From Serratia nevei (GTDB taxonomy: Bacteria > Pseudomonadota > Gammaproteobacteria > Enterobacterales > Enterobacteriaceae): a stretch of 64,000 nt of DNA. A model generated the notes under the pieces. That model saw only the letters and a program-made list of their open reading frames with translations. It was not told the origin of the DNA and did not search any database. Positions 24,386-33,127 of the stretch are shown here, one piece after another. The translations under genes and the position numbers were made by a program. Position 1 is the first letter of the stretch. Each line of letters starts with the position of its first letter. The stretch is from the NCBI RefSeq assembly GCF_037948395.1, contig NZ_CP149940.1, positions 3,472,001 to 3,536,000 of the forward strand. The letters are read 5' to 3'.

Positions 24386-25674
24386 CTGACTGGAACCCTC
24401 AACGGTTTCGCAGGAACAAAGCCGGGATGGCTAATAACATTACGTTGCGTAATATCAGTCTCCCGAGCAGCGTTGTCATACCAACGTGCAGCCAGAACAA
24501 GCGCAGGAATAACGGCAATAGGTGTCCGCTGTACTGTTTTTTCTACCTGGCTGAGGCGAGAGGATATATCCCGATTTACATTGGTACGGATTGTTATCAA
24601 ACGCTGAAACAACTGATCGTCCGTCGTCCGTTGCAACTCCTTTTCTATTGCAACGTTCAGCGATTCACGCACAAACGTCAGTTCGTCATAACCGGCAATT
24701 GAAGGTTGTGTAGGTACATCCGTAACATTCCCCAGCGCTGGATGGGCAACCGTTAGCTGATCAGCGCTGGTTGTGTTCTCCGGTGTCCTAGGCTGTGCCA
24801 GCGTCGTCACGGTATATGCAGCCTCACTGATCGCCGTCGTCCTGATCGCTGACGCAACATAATTCCGCTGCCTGACTTCCTCTTGTGTCGTCGCACTGTC
24901 TGTTTTCCACACGCCGCGCGGGGCTAGGTCGGTTCCCAACGTGACACCGGAGAGCGTCGTAATCATTGTGACCAGATCAGCCGCATCGCCCGACAACCGC
25001 TTACCCGAGCGCCACATCCGTTGTAGGGAGTTAACGAAATCCATCCCGCTTGAAGGGGGAGACAGCAATACCGACAAATCCCCCTGCAGAAGTCGAGCCG
25101 CAGCGCTGATCCCTTCATCGATCATGTCGAATGTTTTTGTCACATAATCAAACATTTGCGTAGCACTTTCGATTACCCCACCCTGAAGGAAATCCGGCAA
25201 ACCGTCCATGCCAAAGGCGGAAAAAGCCTCTCCGATGCTGTCATCCAGCGCGGAGCAGGATGAAATAAGCGTTTGTCCAGTAGCCACACCAGAGGTAGGG
25301 AATGACAGCTCCCCAGATTCCACAACGTTAAAGCTGACCTGGCACATACGCCCGGCGCTATTGCTGTGGCTAACCCTTACTTCACCATCAATGCAGACAA
25401 CCATCTCACCATAAAACGGATGTACTAATGTTCCGGGGCCAGGGGTTTCAACTGCCTGAATTAACCGATCGCGAAGCTCAAAATAGTCATCCCCGATCAG
25501 GTATGCAGACACATTGAAACGGCGGGTGGCGCGCCCTAAATCCTCTGTGTACGGTTTATCTCGACCTGGGTATTCATGGGTCTGTACACGCCGCCCAAAT
25601 GTGCCTTCATCTTCTTCAACGTTAAACGGAACGCCCCGGAAAGAGGCCGGTTGCAATCTGTCTATCCAGCTCAT
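24382..25674 (-). CDS. DNA circularisation / tail protein N (Mu gp43-like)
   Basis: A 430-aa protein; ATG at 25674 with GGAG just upstream. The N-terminus (SWIDRLQPASFRGVPFNVE, GRRVQTHEYPGRDKPYTEDLG) is the DNA_circ_N domain. The C-terminal half is helical with repeated Arg/Thr-rich segments. In Mu the N protein belongs to the baseplate-tail junction; the name from circularisation is historical. Gene order matches Mu. Confidence 0.9.
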   Translation of the reverse strand: MSWIDRLQPASFRGVPFNVEEDEGTFGRRVQTHEYPGRDKPYTEDLGRATRRFNVSAYLIGDDYFELRDRLIQAVETPGPGTLVHPFYGEMVVCIDGEVRVSHSNSAGRMCQVSFNVVESGELSFPTSGVATGQTLISSCSALDDSIGEAFSAFGMDGLPDFLQGGVIESATQMFDYVTKTFDMIDEGISAAARLLQGDLSVLLSPPSSGMDFVNSLQRMWRSGKRLSGDAADLVTMITTLSGVTLGTDLAPRGVWKTDSATTQEEVRQRNYVASAIRTTAISEAAYTVTTLAQPRTPENTTSADQLTVAHPALGNVTDVPTQPSIAGYDELTFVRESLNVAIEKELQRTTDDQLFQRLITIRTNVNRDISSRLSQVEKTVQRTPIAVIPALVLAARWYDNAARETDITQRNVISHPGFVPAKPLRVPVR

Positions 25675-25689
25675 AAAAACTCCAGGCAT

Positions 25690-25710
25690 AAAAAAACCCA
25701 CCGAGGTGGG
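25690..25710 (-). terminator. Intrinsic terminator after the tape-measure gene
   Basis: On the minus strand CCCACC-TC-GGTGGG is followed by seven T residues (25690-25696). It starts directly at the tape-measure stop codon. Being inside the tail operon, it should reduce expression of the baseplate genes unless late antitermination passes it. Confidence 0.85.
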
Positions 25711-27579
25711 TTAACGATTAGCGAATGGGCTATAGCCGACATCATATGAAACACCGGGCGACGATCCGGCAACCGGGGCAACTCGCATACCTGGGGGAGC
25801 GTTCTCAAATGAAACCTTCAATTCGCCGCTTTGTGGTCGAGGGCTGGCTAACGGTACTTTTGAGTTTTGGCTACCGTCAATATTCAGAAGTTCTTTCAGT
25901 CGCGGGATAAATCCGGTATATCCACGTTCAGAATCACCCTGCTTAATTTTATTTGTCAGCAGACTACCTACATCGGTATTTTGCTTGGCTGCTTCCTGGT
26001 GAAGATTATCCAACCGTTTCATGATATCGAACAGGACAGCAATCGTGACGGTAATCACGCCCATGTTCGCAATACCCCTCAGATTTCTTGATAACTTCCC
26101 TGCCTCAGTATTTGCGCCGCCGATGCCTTTAACCATTGATACCATCCAGGCACCAACGGTAAATGCTGCCACGCCCTTCAACACGGTTTCCCATCCACCG
26201 AGTGCTTTCGCAACATCATCAATGTCATGCCAGACCGCTTTTACAATTGGGCCTACGGTATCCCAATTACTCACGATCAGGCCACCGGCGATTACCAGTA
26301 AAGAAACTACCTTTCCCAGCGTTGAAAGTTTCATGACAGCCTCCATCATTTTGAAAGCCTTCGTCACCACTCCAACTGTGGTAGCTGTTCCCAATAACGT
26401 CGCACCAAATTTGAACACGGATTTAATGGTCTCAGGATTACTCTTCACAAATGAGCGGAACTGTTCGATGAAAGGTGCAAGTTTGTCTAACCCCTTATTG
26501 ATCGCCGGTAAGAACATATCGCCCATTGTGATACTGACTGCCGCCATCTTATTTTTAAACAGTTGAATATTGTTCGCCGTCGTCGCTGCACGAGCGGCGT
26601 ATTCCTTCTGCATCGAACCGCCATAGATTTGAGCATCAGCAACTTTATTAAAGTTGGAACGCAGCAGATCAAGGTTAGTCAGCAATGGGGCAATAGCCGC
26701 CAGGGACTCTTTACCGAACAGTGAATTCATTACGGCTGCTTGCTTTGCTTTGGGTACTTTTGATAGTGACTCAAGCACCTTGAGCATCGCCCCTTTGGCA
26801 TCCTTCTGCATGTCTTGCGCCAGTTTGCCGGGATCGATTTTGAGGAAGCTCAGCGCTTTCTTTTGGGAAGATGTCGCCGATTTCCCTGCTGTCAAAGAAA
26901 GCATAAAGTTTTTGATCCCCGTGGAGGCAATCTCAGACTCTACCCCCATACCGGCAATCGTTGCCCCCATCGCAGCGATTTCACCCGAAGCAACGCCAGC
27001 AACTTCACCCAAAGGCCCGATGCGAGTCACCACCTCAGAAATCTTCGCCGCGCTGGCCGGGCCGGTATTCCCCAGATAGTTGATTTTATCAGCCAACGAA
27101 ACCACAGCCGGTTGAGTCAACTTAAAGGCTGTTCGCCACGTTGCCATCATTTGACCAGCTTCATCGGCGCTCTGATCAAACGCAACGCCCATTTTTACAG
27201 CCGATTCCGCAAACGACGTCAGCTCGTTTTTAGCGATGCCAGCCTGGCCACCGGCGGCAACGATCTGCCCGATGCCTTCCGCTGCCATCGGTAGTCTCGT
27301 TGATAGGTTCAACACGTCTTCCGACATCTGCTTAAACTGCTGCGGCGTGTCAAAATCAACCACTTTCTTAACGTCGGCCATCACCGATTCAAACGCTATG
27401 GCCTGGTTAATAGGGATTGCAAAGGCAGTAACAATACCCGTCCCAACCGCTGCCGCCGTTGCCATGATACCGGAAAATTCTTTCTGGAATCCCTTCAGGT
27501 TCTTGCTCATACCCTTCAGTGGGCCAGAAAGCTGATCGACGGCTGTAATGATTGCCTTTAACTGAAAGCTATCAGCCAC
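25711..27579 (-). CDS. Tail tape-measure protein
   Basis: A 622-aa protein with the TP901/PhageMin tail domain: FQLKAIITAVDQLSGPLKGM start, IVAAGGQAGIAKNEL, GNTGPASAAKISEVVTRIGP and GMGVESEIASTGIKNFML. Hydrophobic stretches occur near 390-470 and 505-520. It starts at GTG (27579), overlapping the end of the frameshifted chaperone reading by 8 bases. At about 620 residues it predicts a fairly short contractile tail. It is followed by an intrinsic terminator. Confidence 0.93.
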   Translation of the reverse strand: MADSFQLKAIITAVDQLSGPLKGMSKNLKGFQKEFSGIMATAAAVGTGIVTAFAIPINQAIAFESVMADVKKVVDFDTPQQFKQMSEDVLNLSTRLPMAAEGIGQIVAAGGQAGIAKNELTSFAESAVKMGVAFDQSADEAGQMMATWRTAFKLTQPAVVSLADKINYLGNTGPASAAKISEVVTRIGPLGEVAGVASGEIAAMGATIAGMGVESEIASTGIKNFMLSLTAGKSATSSQKKALSFLKIDPGKLAQDMQKDAKGAMLKVLESLSKVPKAKQAAVMNSLFGKESLAAIAPLLTNLDLLRSNFNKVADAQIYGGSMQKEYAARAATTANNIQLFKNKMAAVSITMGDMFLPAINKGLDKLAPFIEQFRSFVKSNPETIKSVFKFGATLLGTATTVGVVTKAFKMMEAVMKLSTLGKVVSLLVIAGGLIVSNWDTVGPIVKAVWHDIDDVAKALGGWETVLKGVAAFTVGAWMVSMVKGIGGANTEAGKLSRNLRGIANMGVITVTIAVLFDIMKRLDNLHQEAAKQNTDVGSLLTNKIKQGDSERGYTGFIPRLKELLNIDGSQNSKVPLASPRPQSGELKVSFENAPPGMRVAPVAGSSPGVSYDVGYSPFANR

Positions 27580-27987
27580 GGTTCATCTCCTCTGAAATCC
27601 TTACCGCTTCCTCCTCAAGCTCAAGAAACCGGCTCACAGGGAGCCGGCGAAGTTCGAGCGGATTCAGTTTCCAGAAGTGGGCGGTATTGTAGAGTCGCCT
27701 TCGGAGTTCGGGAGAGTTCCCGAGTCCGTAAAAAAACTGATGATGGTCATCGTGGCCATGAGGATATCTTTGGGGGCCATCTGCTGAGCAGACGATCGCG
27801 GAATACCCGCCAGAACCGGAATGTACGCAAGTGCTGACCGAGTATCCAACCGCATTTCACCTTTGTCGGTATAGGAAAAGGGAATGCCGCACGCTTCGAT
27901 TTGATCAAAGTCTGGCTCTTGAATCTCCAGCACATGCAACTTTTCGTTATGCGCCATAATGGGTTTGGAAAGTACAAGTTCTTTCAT
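27572..27987 (-). CDS. Tail assembly chaperone, -1 frameshift product (Mu gp41'-like)
   Basis: After residue 86 (IISFF) the T-TTT-TTT heptamer allows a -1 slip into a second open frame. That frame reads YGLGNSPELRRRLYNTAHF and continues for 52 residues to a TGA at 27572, inside the first codons of the tape-measure gene. Total length about 138 aa. The extension holds FWKLNPLEL-type residues typical of the chaperone's long form. This layout (short form, slippery site, extension, tape measure) is nearly universal in long-tailed phages. The ratio of the two forms sets tail assembly. Confidence 0.8.
27664..27987 (-). CDS. Tail assembly chaperone, short form (Mu gp41-like)
   Basis: The zero-frame product is 107 aa (MKELVLSKPIMAHNEKLHVL start, DILMATMTIISFF before the slip). 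It has the sequence form of phage tail assembly chaperones of Mu-like tails (PF10109-type). It lies between the tube and tape-measure genes. It would bind the tape-measure protein during tail polymerisation. It overlaps the tail-tube gene end by 4 bases. Confidence 0.85.
   Translation of the reverse strand: MKELVLSKPIMAHNEKLHVLEIQEPDFDQIEACGIPFSYTDKGEMRLDTRSALAYIPVLAGIPRSSAQQMAPKDILMATMTIISFFTDSGTLPNSEGDSTIPPTSGN
27730..27736 (-). promoter_or_regulatory. Slippery heptamer T-TTT-TTT for programmed -1 frameshift
   Basis: Seven T residues on the minus strand in the right phase (zero-frame codons AGT TTT TTT ACG). After a -1 slip the next codon is TAC. All downstream -1 codons are open for 52 residues. 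Confidence 0.8.
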
Positions 27988-28340
27988 TGATAGAATCCTT
28001 CTTCACCGTGAAATTCCAGATCGACGGTGCCTTCTTCCGGGTTGTGGTTTGCTTCGCCATGAAGCCAGGCACTTGCCAGCACATAAACCATGCCGTTCGC
28101 CAGCTCCGATGTGATCGTCATGGCTGTTGCCTCAACGATTTTGCTGATAGGGAAACCCTTCGGCACTTTGGCAGTCACTTTCGTGTACGGCGCGCGGTGC
28201 GTTTCTTTGAAATCGACGGAGCCATCCAGGCCCACCACGTCATCGCGTACCTTGGTGTTCATGGGTACTTCGATGCCGCCGGTAATAGACAACTGTTGGC
28301 CGTCAATTTTGAAATACGTGGTACCTGCGATCTTGCCCAT
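27984..28340 (-). CDS. Tail tube protein (Mu gp40/gpM-like)
   Basis: A 118-aa protein (MGKIAGTTYFKIDGQQLSITG start, ending DLEFHGEEGFYQ). Length, position right after the sheath and the GTVDLEF-type strand match Mu-like tail tube proteins. It polymerises as stacked rings around the tape measure. It overlaps the sheath stop by one base. Confidence 0.92.
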   Translation of the reverse strand: MGKIAGTTYFKIDGQQLSITGGIEVPMNTKVRDDVVGLDGSVDFKETHRAPYTKVTAKVPKGFPISKIVEATAMTITSELANGMVYVLASAWLHGEANHNPEEGTVDLEFHGEEGFYQ

Positions 28341-29833
28341 TACGCGGCCTCCTCGTTGTACTGCAGGCGGAACTGGTTAAGCAGCGCGAATACCCGCAAT
28401 TGGTTGACATAATCAGGCGGGAACAGAACGTCCAGGCGGTTCGGATCGTTGGCGTTACGCTCAACGATTAAATATTTCTCGAACAGCTCTGCATTCTCGA
28501 CAATGCCTTCCCGCACCATCTGGCGATAAGTCGCGCACAACTCACCGCGAATAACCGCAGGTGTAACGATGGCCTGCCCTGGCCCGAATCGGGTGCCGTC
28601 GTTGGCCAACTTGTGACGCCCGTACTTCGACGTAATAACCGACTTCAGGCGGCGCAGAACATAGGCGCTGGTATGCAGTGTTTCGCTGTCCAGGTAGCTG
28701 TTGTCCTTCACCCCGTAAGCGTTCTTCTGGTAGGTCGTGATTGCGCGCTGGACGCGTAACACGCCGCCTTCGGTGTAAGCCGTGGCAATCCCATGACTTA
28801 ACAGTGATTGCTGTTCTGGCAGGATAAAGCGCTTGCCGCTTTTCGGTGGCAATGCGCCGTTCAACTCCCCGGTTTGCGTTGGTCGGGCTGGATCAATGCG
28901 GATGAACACCGCATTTCGCGCAGTATGGAGCGCGGTGAGTTCATCCGCCGCCGTTTGGCTTGTTGTTTCGTGACCGGTCACGGTAATGTGCTGGTTGTTC
29001 ATCGTGCCGCCAAACGTAACCAGCGAACTGAGATCACCGAACTTAACCGAATACACATGACCATAAAGCTGGCGTGCATAGCTCCAGCGGCCGGAGCTAT
29101 CGTTCATCTCCATAGCCATTGCAGCCAGCGACGCCGCATCGTTGAATGGCAGGCCAATAAAATCAGCCAACTCATCGCCCATAGCTGCAATTGAACCAGA
29201 CAAATCAGGCGAGCCTGTGCCACTTGCCATTGCCACCAGCGCTGCGGTAATCCCTGCCGGTAATGTTTCCCCACCAGCGGATTCACGATAATTCAGCGCC
29301 AGAGGGATATCATTGCCACACAGCCCCTTGTGGCGAGCAGTGATAGTAATCACCCCTGCCGTAGCCGCAGCCGTAACCGGCAGCGCCGTATTGGCGTTGA
29401 TTGCCGCAGTGATCGACGCTGCCACCGCTGCCGCGTCATCGCCGTTTGTCACAGCGGCCTGCACCTGCACACTGCCGATATACAAAGAAACTGTGCCGGA
29501 TGCCGTTGCCGTCCCCGTGATCGTTAATGAGCCTTTTGCCGCCGAGCCTGCTGGCTCAGGTACTGCAATCGCCCACAACTCACCAAAGGGATCAACTTTG
29601 CGGTACGCCGCAACCATTCTTGCCAACTGACTGCCACGCCCTGCCAATGATCCGGCAAGGTCGCCTGATGACATAGGCGTTAAGGTGTTTGGTTTGATGC
29701 TGGAACCGGTAAGGGCATGACCGAACAACAGCGCAGGGCCTTTGGTTTGTGCCGTATTGGCCGCGCTATTGTCCATCTCGGCATAAAACAACGGGACGAG
29801 AACATCCGATGGGGTAGAGTTAAAGCTGACCAT
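28340..29833 (-). CDS. Contractile tail sheath protein (Mu gp39/gpL-like)
   Basis: A 497-aa protein; ATG at 29833 preceded by a GGCGGTG ribosome site, with an in-frame ATG 15 bases further out as an alternative. It matches Mu gpL: SFNSTPSDVLVPLFYAEMDN start, ALLFGHALTGSS, DFIGLPFNDAASL, and SYLDSETLHTSAYVLRRLKS in the C-terminal part. The presence of a sheath shows that the virion is a myovirus. Confidence 0.95.
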   Translation of the reverse strand: MVSFNSTPSDVLVPLFYAEMDNSAANTAQTKGPALLFGHALTGSSIKPNTLTPMSSGDLAGSLAGRGSQLARMVAAYRKVDPFGELWAIAVPEPAGSAAKGSLTITGTATASGTVSLYIGSVQVQAAVTNGDDAAAVAASITAAINANTALPVTAAATAGVITITARHKGLCGNDIPLALNYRESAGGETLPAGITAALVAMASGTGSPDLSGSIAAMGDELADFIGLPFNDAASLAAMAMEMNDSSGRWSYARQLYGHVYSVKFGDLSSLVTFGGTMNNQHITVTGHETTSQTAADELTALHTARNAVFIRIDPARPTQTGELNGALPPKSGKRFILPEQQSLLSHGIATAYTEGGVLRVQRAITTYQKNAYGVKDNSYLDSETLHTSAYVLRRLKSVITSKYGRHKLANDGTRFGPGQAIVTPAVIRGELCATYRQMVREGIVENAELFEKYLIVERNANDPNRLDVLFPPDYVNQLRVFALLNQFRLQYNEEAA

Positions 29834-30023
29834 TATCACCGCCTTCATCTGCTTTTGGGTTTGCTTTGGCTACCTCTTTACCTTGGGTAACCGGCTCAAT
29901 ATCACCGACCGCCAAACGGCGTAACCAGTACTGGCTTTCCTCCACATTTCGGCCAGATACAGGCAATAGGTCGCCTCGGGCAGGGTCTGGAACAGACCGC
30001 CCTTTTACGGGTTTCACATGCAT
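29820..30023 (-). CDS. DUF2635-family small tail protein (Mu gp38-like)
   Basis: A 67-aa protein beginning MHVKPVKGRSVPDPARGDLL, the characteristic DUF2635 start, with SQYWLRRLAVGD in the middle. Always found directly before the sheath gene in Mu-like tails, as here. Role unknown, probably in tail sheath or terminator assembly. The C-terminus is a short charged tail. Confidence 0.88.
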   Translation of the reverse strand: MHVKPVKGRSVPDPARGDLLPVSGRNVEESQYWLRRLAVGDIEPVTQGKEVAKANPKADEGGDNGQL

Positions 30024-30029
30024 GTTTTT

Positions 30030-30590
30030 TTACTCTTGAAGGTTAATTTCTATGTGATGCTCAATACGGCCATCTGGCCCTTTACCGGGATCAAGATAAT
30101 CCACGTCCAATGAGACGGTCTTAAAATCATCCATGTCCTGATAGGCTTCGGAAATTGCCGTATCTTCCTCTGTAATTTCGTAAGGGATCGTGAAGTCATA
30201 ACGGTAATAAAGCCGCGCCCTGTCCATTTCTATCAGCTCGCCACCCGCGTACTGAATAATGTTTTTATCGCTTTCAGGACTCCACCCAAGCAAAGCACGC
30301 CACAACATCGCCCGGATATCATGCACGGCGTCATACCCTGCCGCCTGACCACGTTCATCACGGAGATTGCTGAGAACAACCACGACAGAGAATCCTTCTG
30401 TGAGGTCTTGCCAGTAATCCGTCTGCGACTTCTGATCGCCAGTAGTATCTTCATTAGGGATGACGTAGGCCGCAGGCATCGCCAACTTGCCCACATCAGG
30501 CAGGTTTTTAAACTCTGCCGCGCCAGCAACACGCCCTTCAAACAGGGCCACCCGCCGACGAAGAGCACCGATAACTTTGGTCAGCTTCAT
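30030..30590 (-). CDS. Tail terminator protein (Mu gp37-like)
   Basis: A 186-aa protein (MKLTKVIGALRRRVALFEGR start; TDYWQDLTEGFSVVVVLSNL; ending IEHHIEINLQE). The pattern and position between the HK97-gp10-like protein and DUF2635 fit the gp37 tail terminator that caps the tube before head joining. Start overlaps the preceding gene by 4 bases (ATGA type). Confidence 0.85.
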   Translation of the reverse strand: MKLTKVIGALRRRVALFEGRVAGAAEFKNLPDVGKLAMPAAYVIPNEDTTGDQKSQTDYWQDLTEGFSVVVVLSNLRDERGQAAGYDAVHDIRAMLWRALLGWSPESDKNIIQYAGGELIEMDRARLYYRYDFTIPYEITEEDTAISEAYQDMDDFKTVSLDVDYLDPGKGPDGRIEHHIEINLQE

Positions 30591-31111
30591 TTCTTTCTCC
30601 GCTGTGGCCGTAATGATTTTCTCAACTCACGGCTGAGGTAATACCTCGTCCACGCTCTGCGGTTCTCCAACGCCTGCACCATGAAGTTTTGGCGCGGAGC
30701 AATTTTCCAACCGCTGCCGCCTGACGCCCCCCGGTGATGTCTTTTCTTACGCTTGGCACCACGGCGCACACCATAGAACAGGAACGCAGGATAAAACGCC
30801 CCGTTAATCGGGCGGTTCCCTTGTCCGTTTTTTTGGTTAGGGGCGATTTTCACCATAAACCCTGGGCGGCGTTTTGATGCCCGAGGAACCGTATAGCCGA
30901 TTGATCGGGACAACTTGCCACTACGAAAGCCTGGCGCTTCACCAGGGGATGACCGCTGCCGCTTTGCAACCAACCGGCGCGCGTCGCGCATGTGAACCTG
31001 GCCAATTTTTACAAAGGCGCGGCGGAGCCTAGCGCGGTTAAATACCAGTTCTTCCGGCTGTTCAAAATCGACGTGAAAGGCCGACTTATTGCCAGTGGTT
31101 GATTTCGCCAT
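30587..31111 (-). CDS. Tail completion / neck protein (HK97 gp10-like)
   Basis: A 174-aa very basic protein. ATG at 31111 is preferred to the upstream in-frame ATG (31135). Features include NRARLRRAFVKIGQVHMRDARR, SSPGEAPGFRSGKLSRSIGY and a run of Lys/Arg around 130-140. The S-P-G-x-P-G-xx-SG-L-xxS motif is typical of HK97 gp10-family proteins linking head and tail. Confidence 0.8.
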   Translation of the reverse strand: MAKSTTGNKSAFHVDFEQPEELVFNRARLRRAFVKIGQVHMRDARRLVAKRQRSSPGEAPGFRSGKLSRSIGYTVPRASKRRPGFMVKIAPNQKNGQGNRPINGAFYPAFLFYGVRRGAKRKKRHHRGASGGSGWKIAPRQNFMVQALENRRAWTRYYLSRELRKSLRPQRRKK

Positions 31112-31481
31112 GCGTAACCTCCCCCAGCTCTTCACACTCCAACATCAGGAAGCGCCGCGCTGAGTTCATATCCGTAATACGCCTTATGCGGTAAACCGTT
31201 TCGTTATGCGTAATTTCCGCATCAGAGGAAACGCCAGCAGGACGATATCGAATAATGATCCGATGCGTGACAATCTCACCGGCCTGCGCACCTTCATGGT
31301 AGGTCGCAGCGCTGACCTGGTTTATTTTCGCCCAGGTCGTGAACAGGTGATCATATTCAGGCTCAACACCGTAATCGCTAACCGGTGCATCCTTCCGAGT
31401 GCGAAACTTTACTCGCTCCCTTAGCTCCCCCGCCTGCGGCATCCTGTATGTGCCACTGCTTTCTACAAATCGACGTTTCAT
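31086..31481 (-). CDS. Head closure protein (SPP1 gp16 / head-tail adaptor family)
   Basis: A 131-aa protein with the adaptor pattern AGELRERVKFRTRKDAPVSDYG, LFTTWAKINQVSAATYHEG and HRIIIRYRPAGVSSDAEITH. It forms the ring that seals the filled head and joins the tail. It overlaps both neighbours. Confidence 0.88.
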   Translation of the reverse strand: MKRRFVESSGTYRMPQAGELRERVKFRTRKDAPVSDYGVEPEYDHLFTTWAKINQVSAATYHEGAQAGEIVTHRIIIRYRPAGVSSDAEITHNETVYRIRRITDMNSARRFLMLECEELGEVTHGEINHWQ

Positions 31482-31795
31482 AGTGGGATAAACCGATAAG
31501 GATCAACCAGCCAGTGATAACTGAGCGGTACCTCTGTCTGCTCAAAATCCGTCACCGCAGAGCGATTCTCATAAAAATGGGAGCAAAGCATTAACATTCC
31601 CATCTTGATGTCGGCGGGCAGCACCAGCCCATCAGGATCAGACTCAGGCACCGACTCAGCATAGAGGGTTCTGTTAATCCGGGTTTCTGTTCGTTTTTGT
31701 ACTGCTGCGCCGAGAAGCTTCAGAAATTCGTCTTCATCATCCATGTCACTGTCAATGCGACATTGCTGCTTAATTTCTTCCAGTTTCAAAAGCAT
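31478..31795 (-). CDS. Head-tail connector protein (HK97 gp6-like)
   Basis: A 105-aa protein from ATG at 31795 (MLLKLEEIKQQCRIDSD), with ADIKMGMLMLCSHFYENRSAV and a C-terminal YHWLVDPYRFIPL. This is the standard form of the gp6-like connector (DNA packaging family) which sits under the portal. It follows the capsid gene after an 84-bp gap that holds two hairpins. Confidence 0.9.
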   Translation of the reverse strand: MLLKLEEIKQQCRIDSDMDDEDEFLKLLGAAVQKRTETRINRTLYAESVPESDPDGLVLPADIKMGMLMLCSHFYENRSAVTDFEQTEVPLSYHWLVDPYRFIPL

Positions 31796-31838
31796 TAAAC
31801 CTCCCCATGCCCGCAACCCTGCGCTGGATTGCGGGCAT

Positions 31839-31858
31839 AAAAAAACCGCCGAAGCGGT
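31839..31858 (-). terminator. Intrinsic terminator after the major capsid gene
   Basis: On the minus strand ACCGC-TTCG-GCGGT is followed by seven T residues (31839-31845). A second GC-rich stem (GCCCGCAA/TTGCGGGC, 31809-31836) follows. Placed right after the capsid gene, it probably gives capsid mRNA in excess over connector and tail mRNA. Confidence 0.85.
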
Positions 31859-31879
31859 AAACGTTTTTCCGGGTTTTGA

Positions 31880-33118
31880 TTAACCGCCAGCGGCTGGTTT
31901 GCCGACCAGCGCCTTGATCGCTGCCGTATCTTCCAGAACGCAGTCAAAGCGGTGGAACGCCAGGAAACCGGTCTGGTCAAATTCGGCATAACGCTCTGTC
32001 AGGCGCTTCAGCACCATATAAGTAACCCGGCGCAGGATGAAACGGTCAAAGTCACCACAGAAGATGAACTTTTTGCCCGCGCCAACATCGGCGATGGCCT
32101 GATCGATAACGTAAGGTACCTGCAGAACAGTCGCCGGTGCGCCGCCGATAATGGACGGCAACCACAACGGACGCCCCTGGCCATCCTCCATCTCTTCCAC
32201 CAGCTTCAATGTTGCATCGTTGAACGCCCAGCGGAATTTAGGGCCATTGCGATACGCCGGATCGATACTGTGTTTCAGCGAGTTCATCTCTTTCCAGGTG
32301 AACTTGTCAGCGGCGGCGGCGTTTACCGTGCCGGTAACTGAAGCCTCAAGCCCTTTAGGTTGCAGCGGTGAACCTGTGCCAGTGCCTTTGACCAGATAAC
32401 GCGCTTCACCGCGGCCGATACGCTGAGCGATACGGCTGGCGAGATAGGCTTCCATATCAATACCGCTGTCCTGCAGCAGTTCGTTTGATACGCGGATGAT
32501 TTTGGACGACAGCTTTTTAGCCCCCAAAGTAGCACCGCCAAATTCGGTGTCCTCTTCAGAAGCCTCTTTGTTTTCGCCCAACAGCTCACCTTCTTCCGTG
32601 GTGCCATCCGCTGTAGCCCAGGCGATATCCTGGCCGGTAGACGTGTTGAGGATTTGAGCCACACTGGCGATACCGCCGTAGGCTTTCATGGATTCAACCA
32701 CCCTGTTGAGGAATTGGGTCGGCACTGTAAAACCGCCTTTATCGTCCGGTGATGTACCCTGCGCGCGCAGCTCACGCAACACTTGGCGCTCTTCCGCGCT
32801 CAGTTCTCCCTGGCCGTGGCGCATCCAACGGTCGAATACTTGTGCGCGCTTGTCCGGGTCTTGGCCATCCGGGCCTTTCTTCTGCTTCTTGCGCTCTTCT
32901 TCTTCCCGGCCCTCAACGAATGACTGATCCATTGAGCGAAGAGATTCTTCCCGTTCGATCCGTTCGTCGATGGATTGCAGCTCACTTTGAGCATTTTTCC
33001 ATTCGGTGCGTTGTTCGTCAGTCCAGACGTTTTCGCCAATTTTGTCATGCAGTGCGCGCATGTCGGTGGCGATGGTGTTACGTTTTTGCTTCAGTTCGTG
33101 CAATTTAGTTGCAGACAT
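31880..33118 (-). CDS. Major capsid protein, HK97 fold with N-terminal delta (scaffold) domain
   Basis: A 412-aa protein. Residues 1-100 are a charged coiled coil (KLHELKQKRNTIATDMRAL, then IERE and EEEERKKQKK), the delta domain removed by the protease. The mature capsid then starts around 115-125 (SPDDKGGFTVPTQFLNRVVE). It includes SSKIIRVSNELLQDSGIDME and YMVLKRLTERYAEFDQTGF, normal for the HK97 gp5 family. It is followed by an intrinsic terminator. Confidence 0.95.
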   Translation of the reverse strand: MSATKLHELKQKRNTIATDMRALHDKIGENVWTDEQRTEWKNAQSELQSIDERIEREESLRSMDQSFVEGREEEERKKQKKGPDGQDPDKRAQVFDRWMRHGQGELSAEERQVLRELRAQGTSPDDKGGFTVPTQFLNRVVESMKAYGGIASVAQILNTSTGQDIAWATADGTTEEGELLGENKEASEEDTEFGGATLGAKKLSSKIIRVSNELLQDSGIDMEAYLASRIAQRIGRGEARYLVKGTGTGSPLQPKGLEASVTGTVNAAAADKFTWKEMNSLKHSIDPAYRNGPKFRWAFNDATLKLVEEMEDGQGRPLWLPSIIGGAPATVLQVPYVIDQAIADVGAGKKFIFCGDFDRFILRRVTYMVLKRLTERYAEFDQTGFLAFHRFDCVLEDTAAIKALVGKPAAGG

Positions 33119-33127
33119 AGTTTTTCC

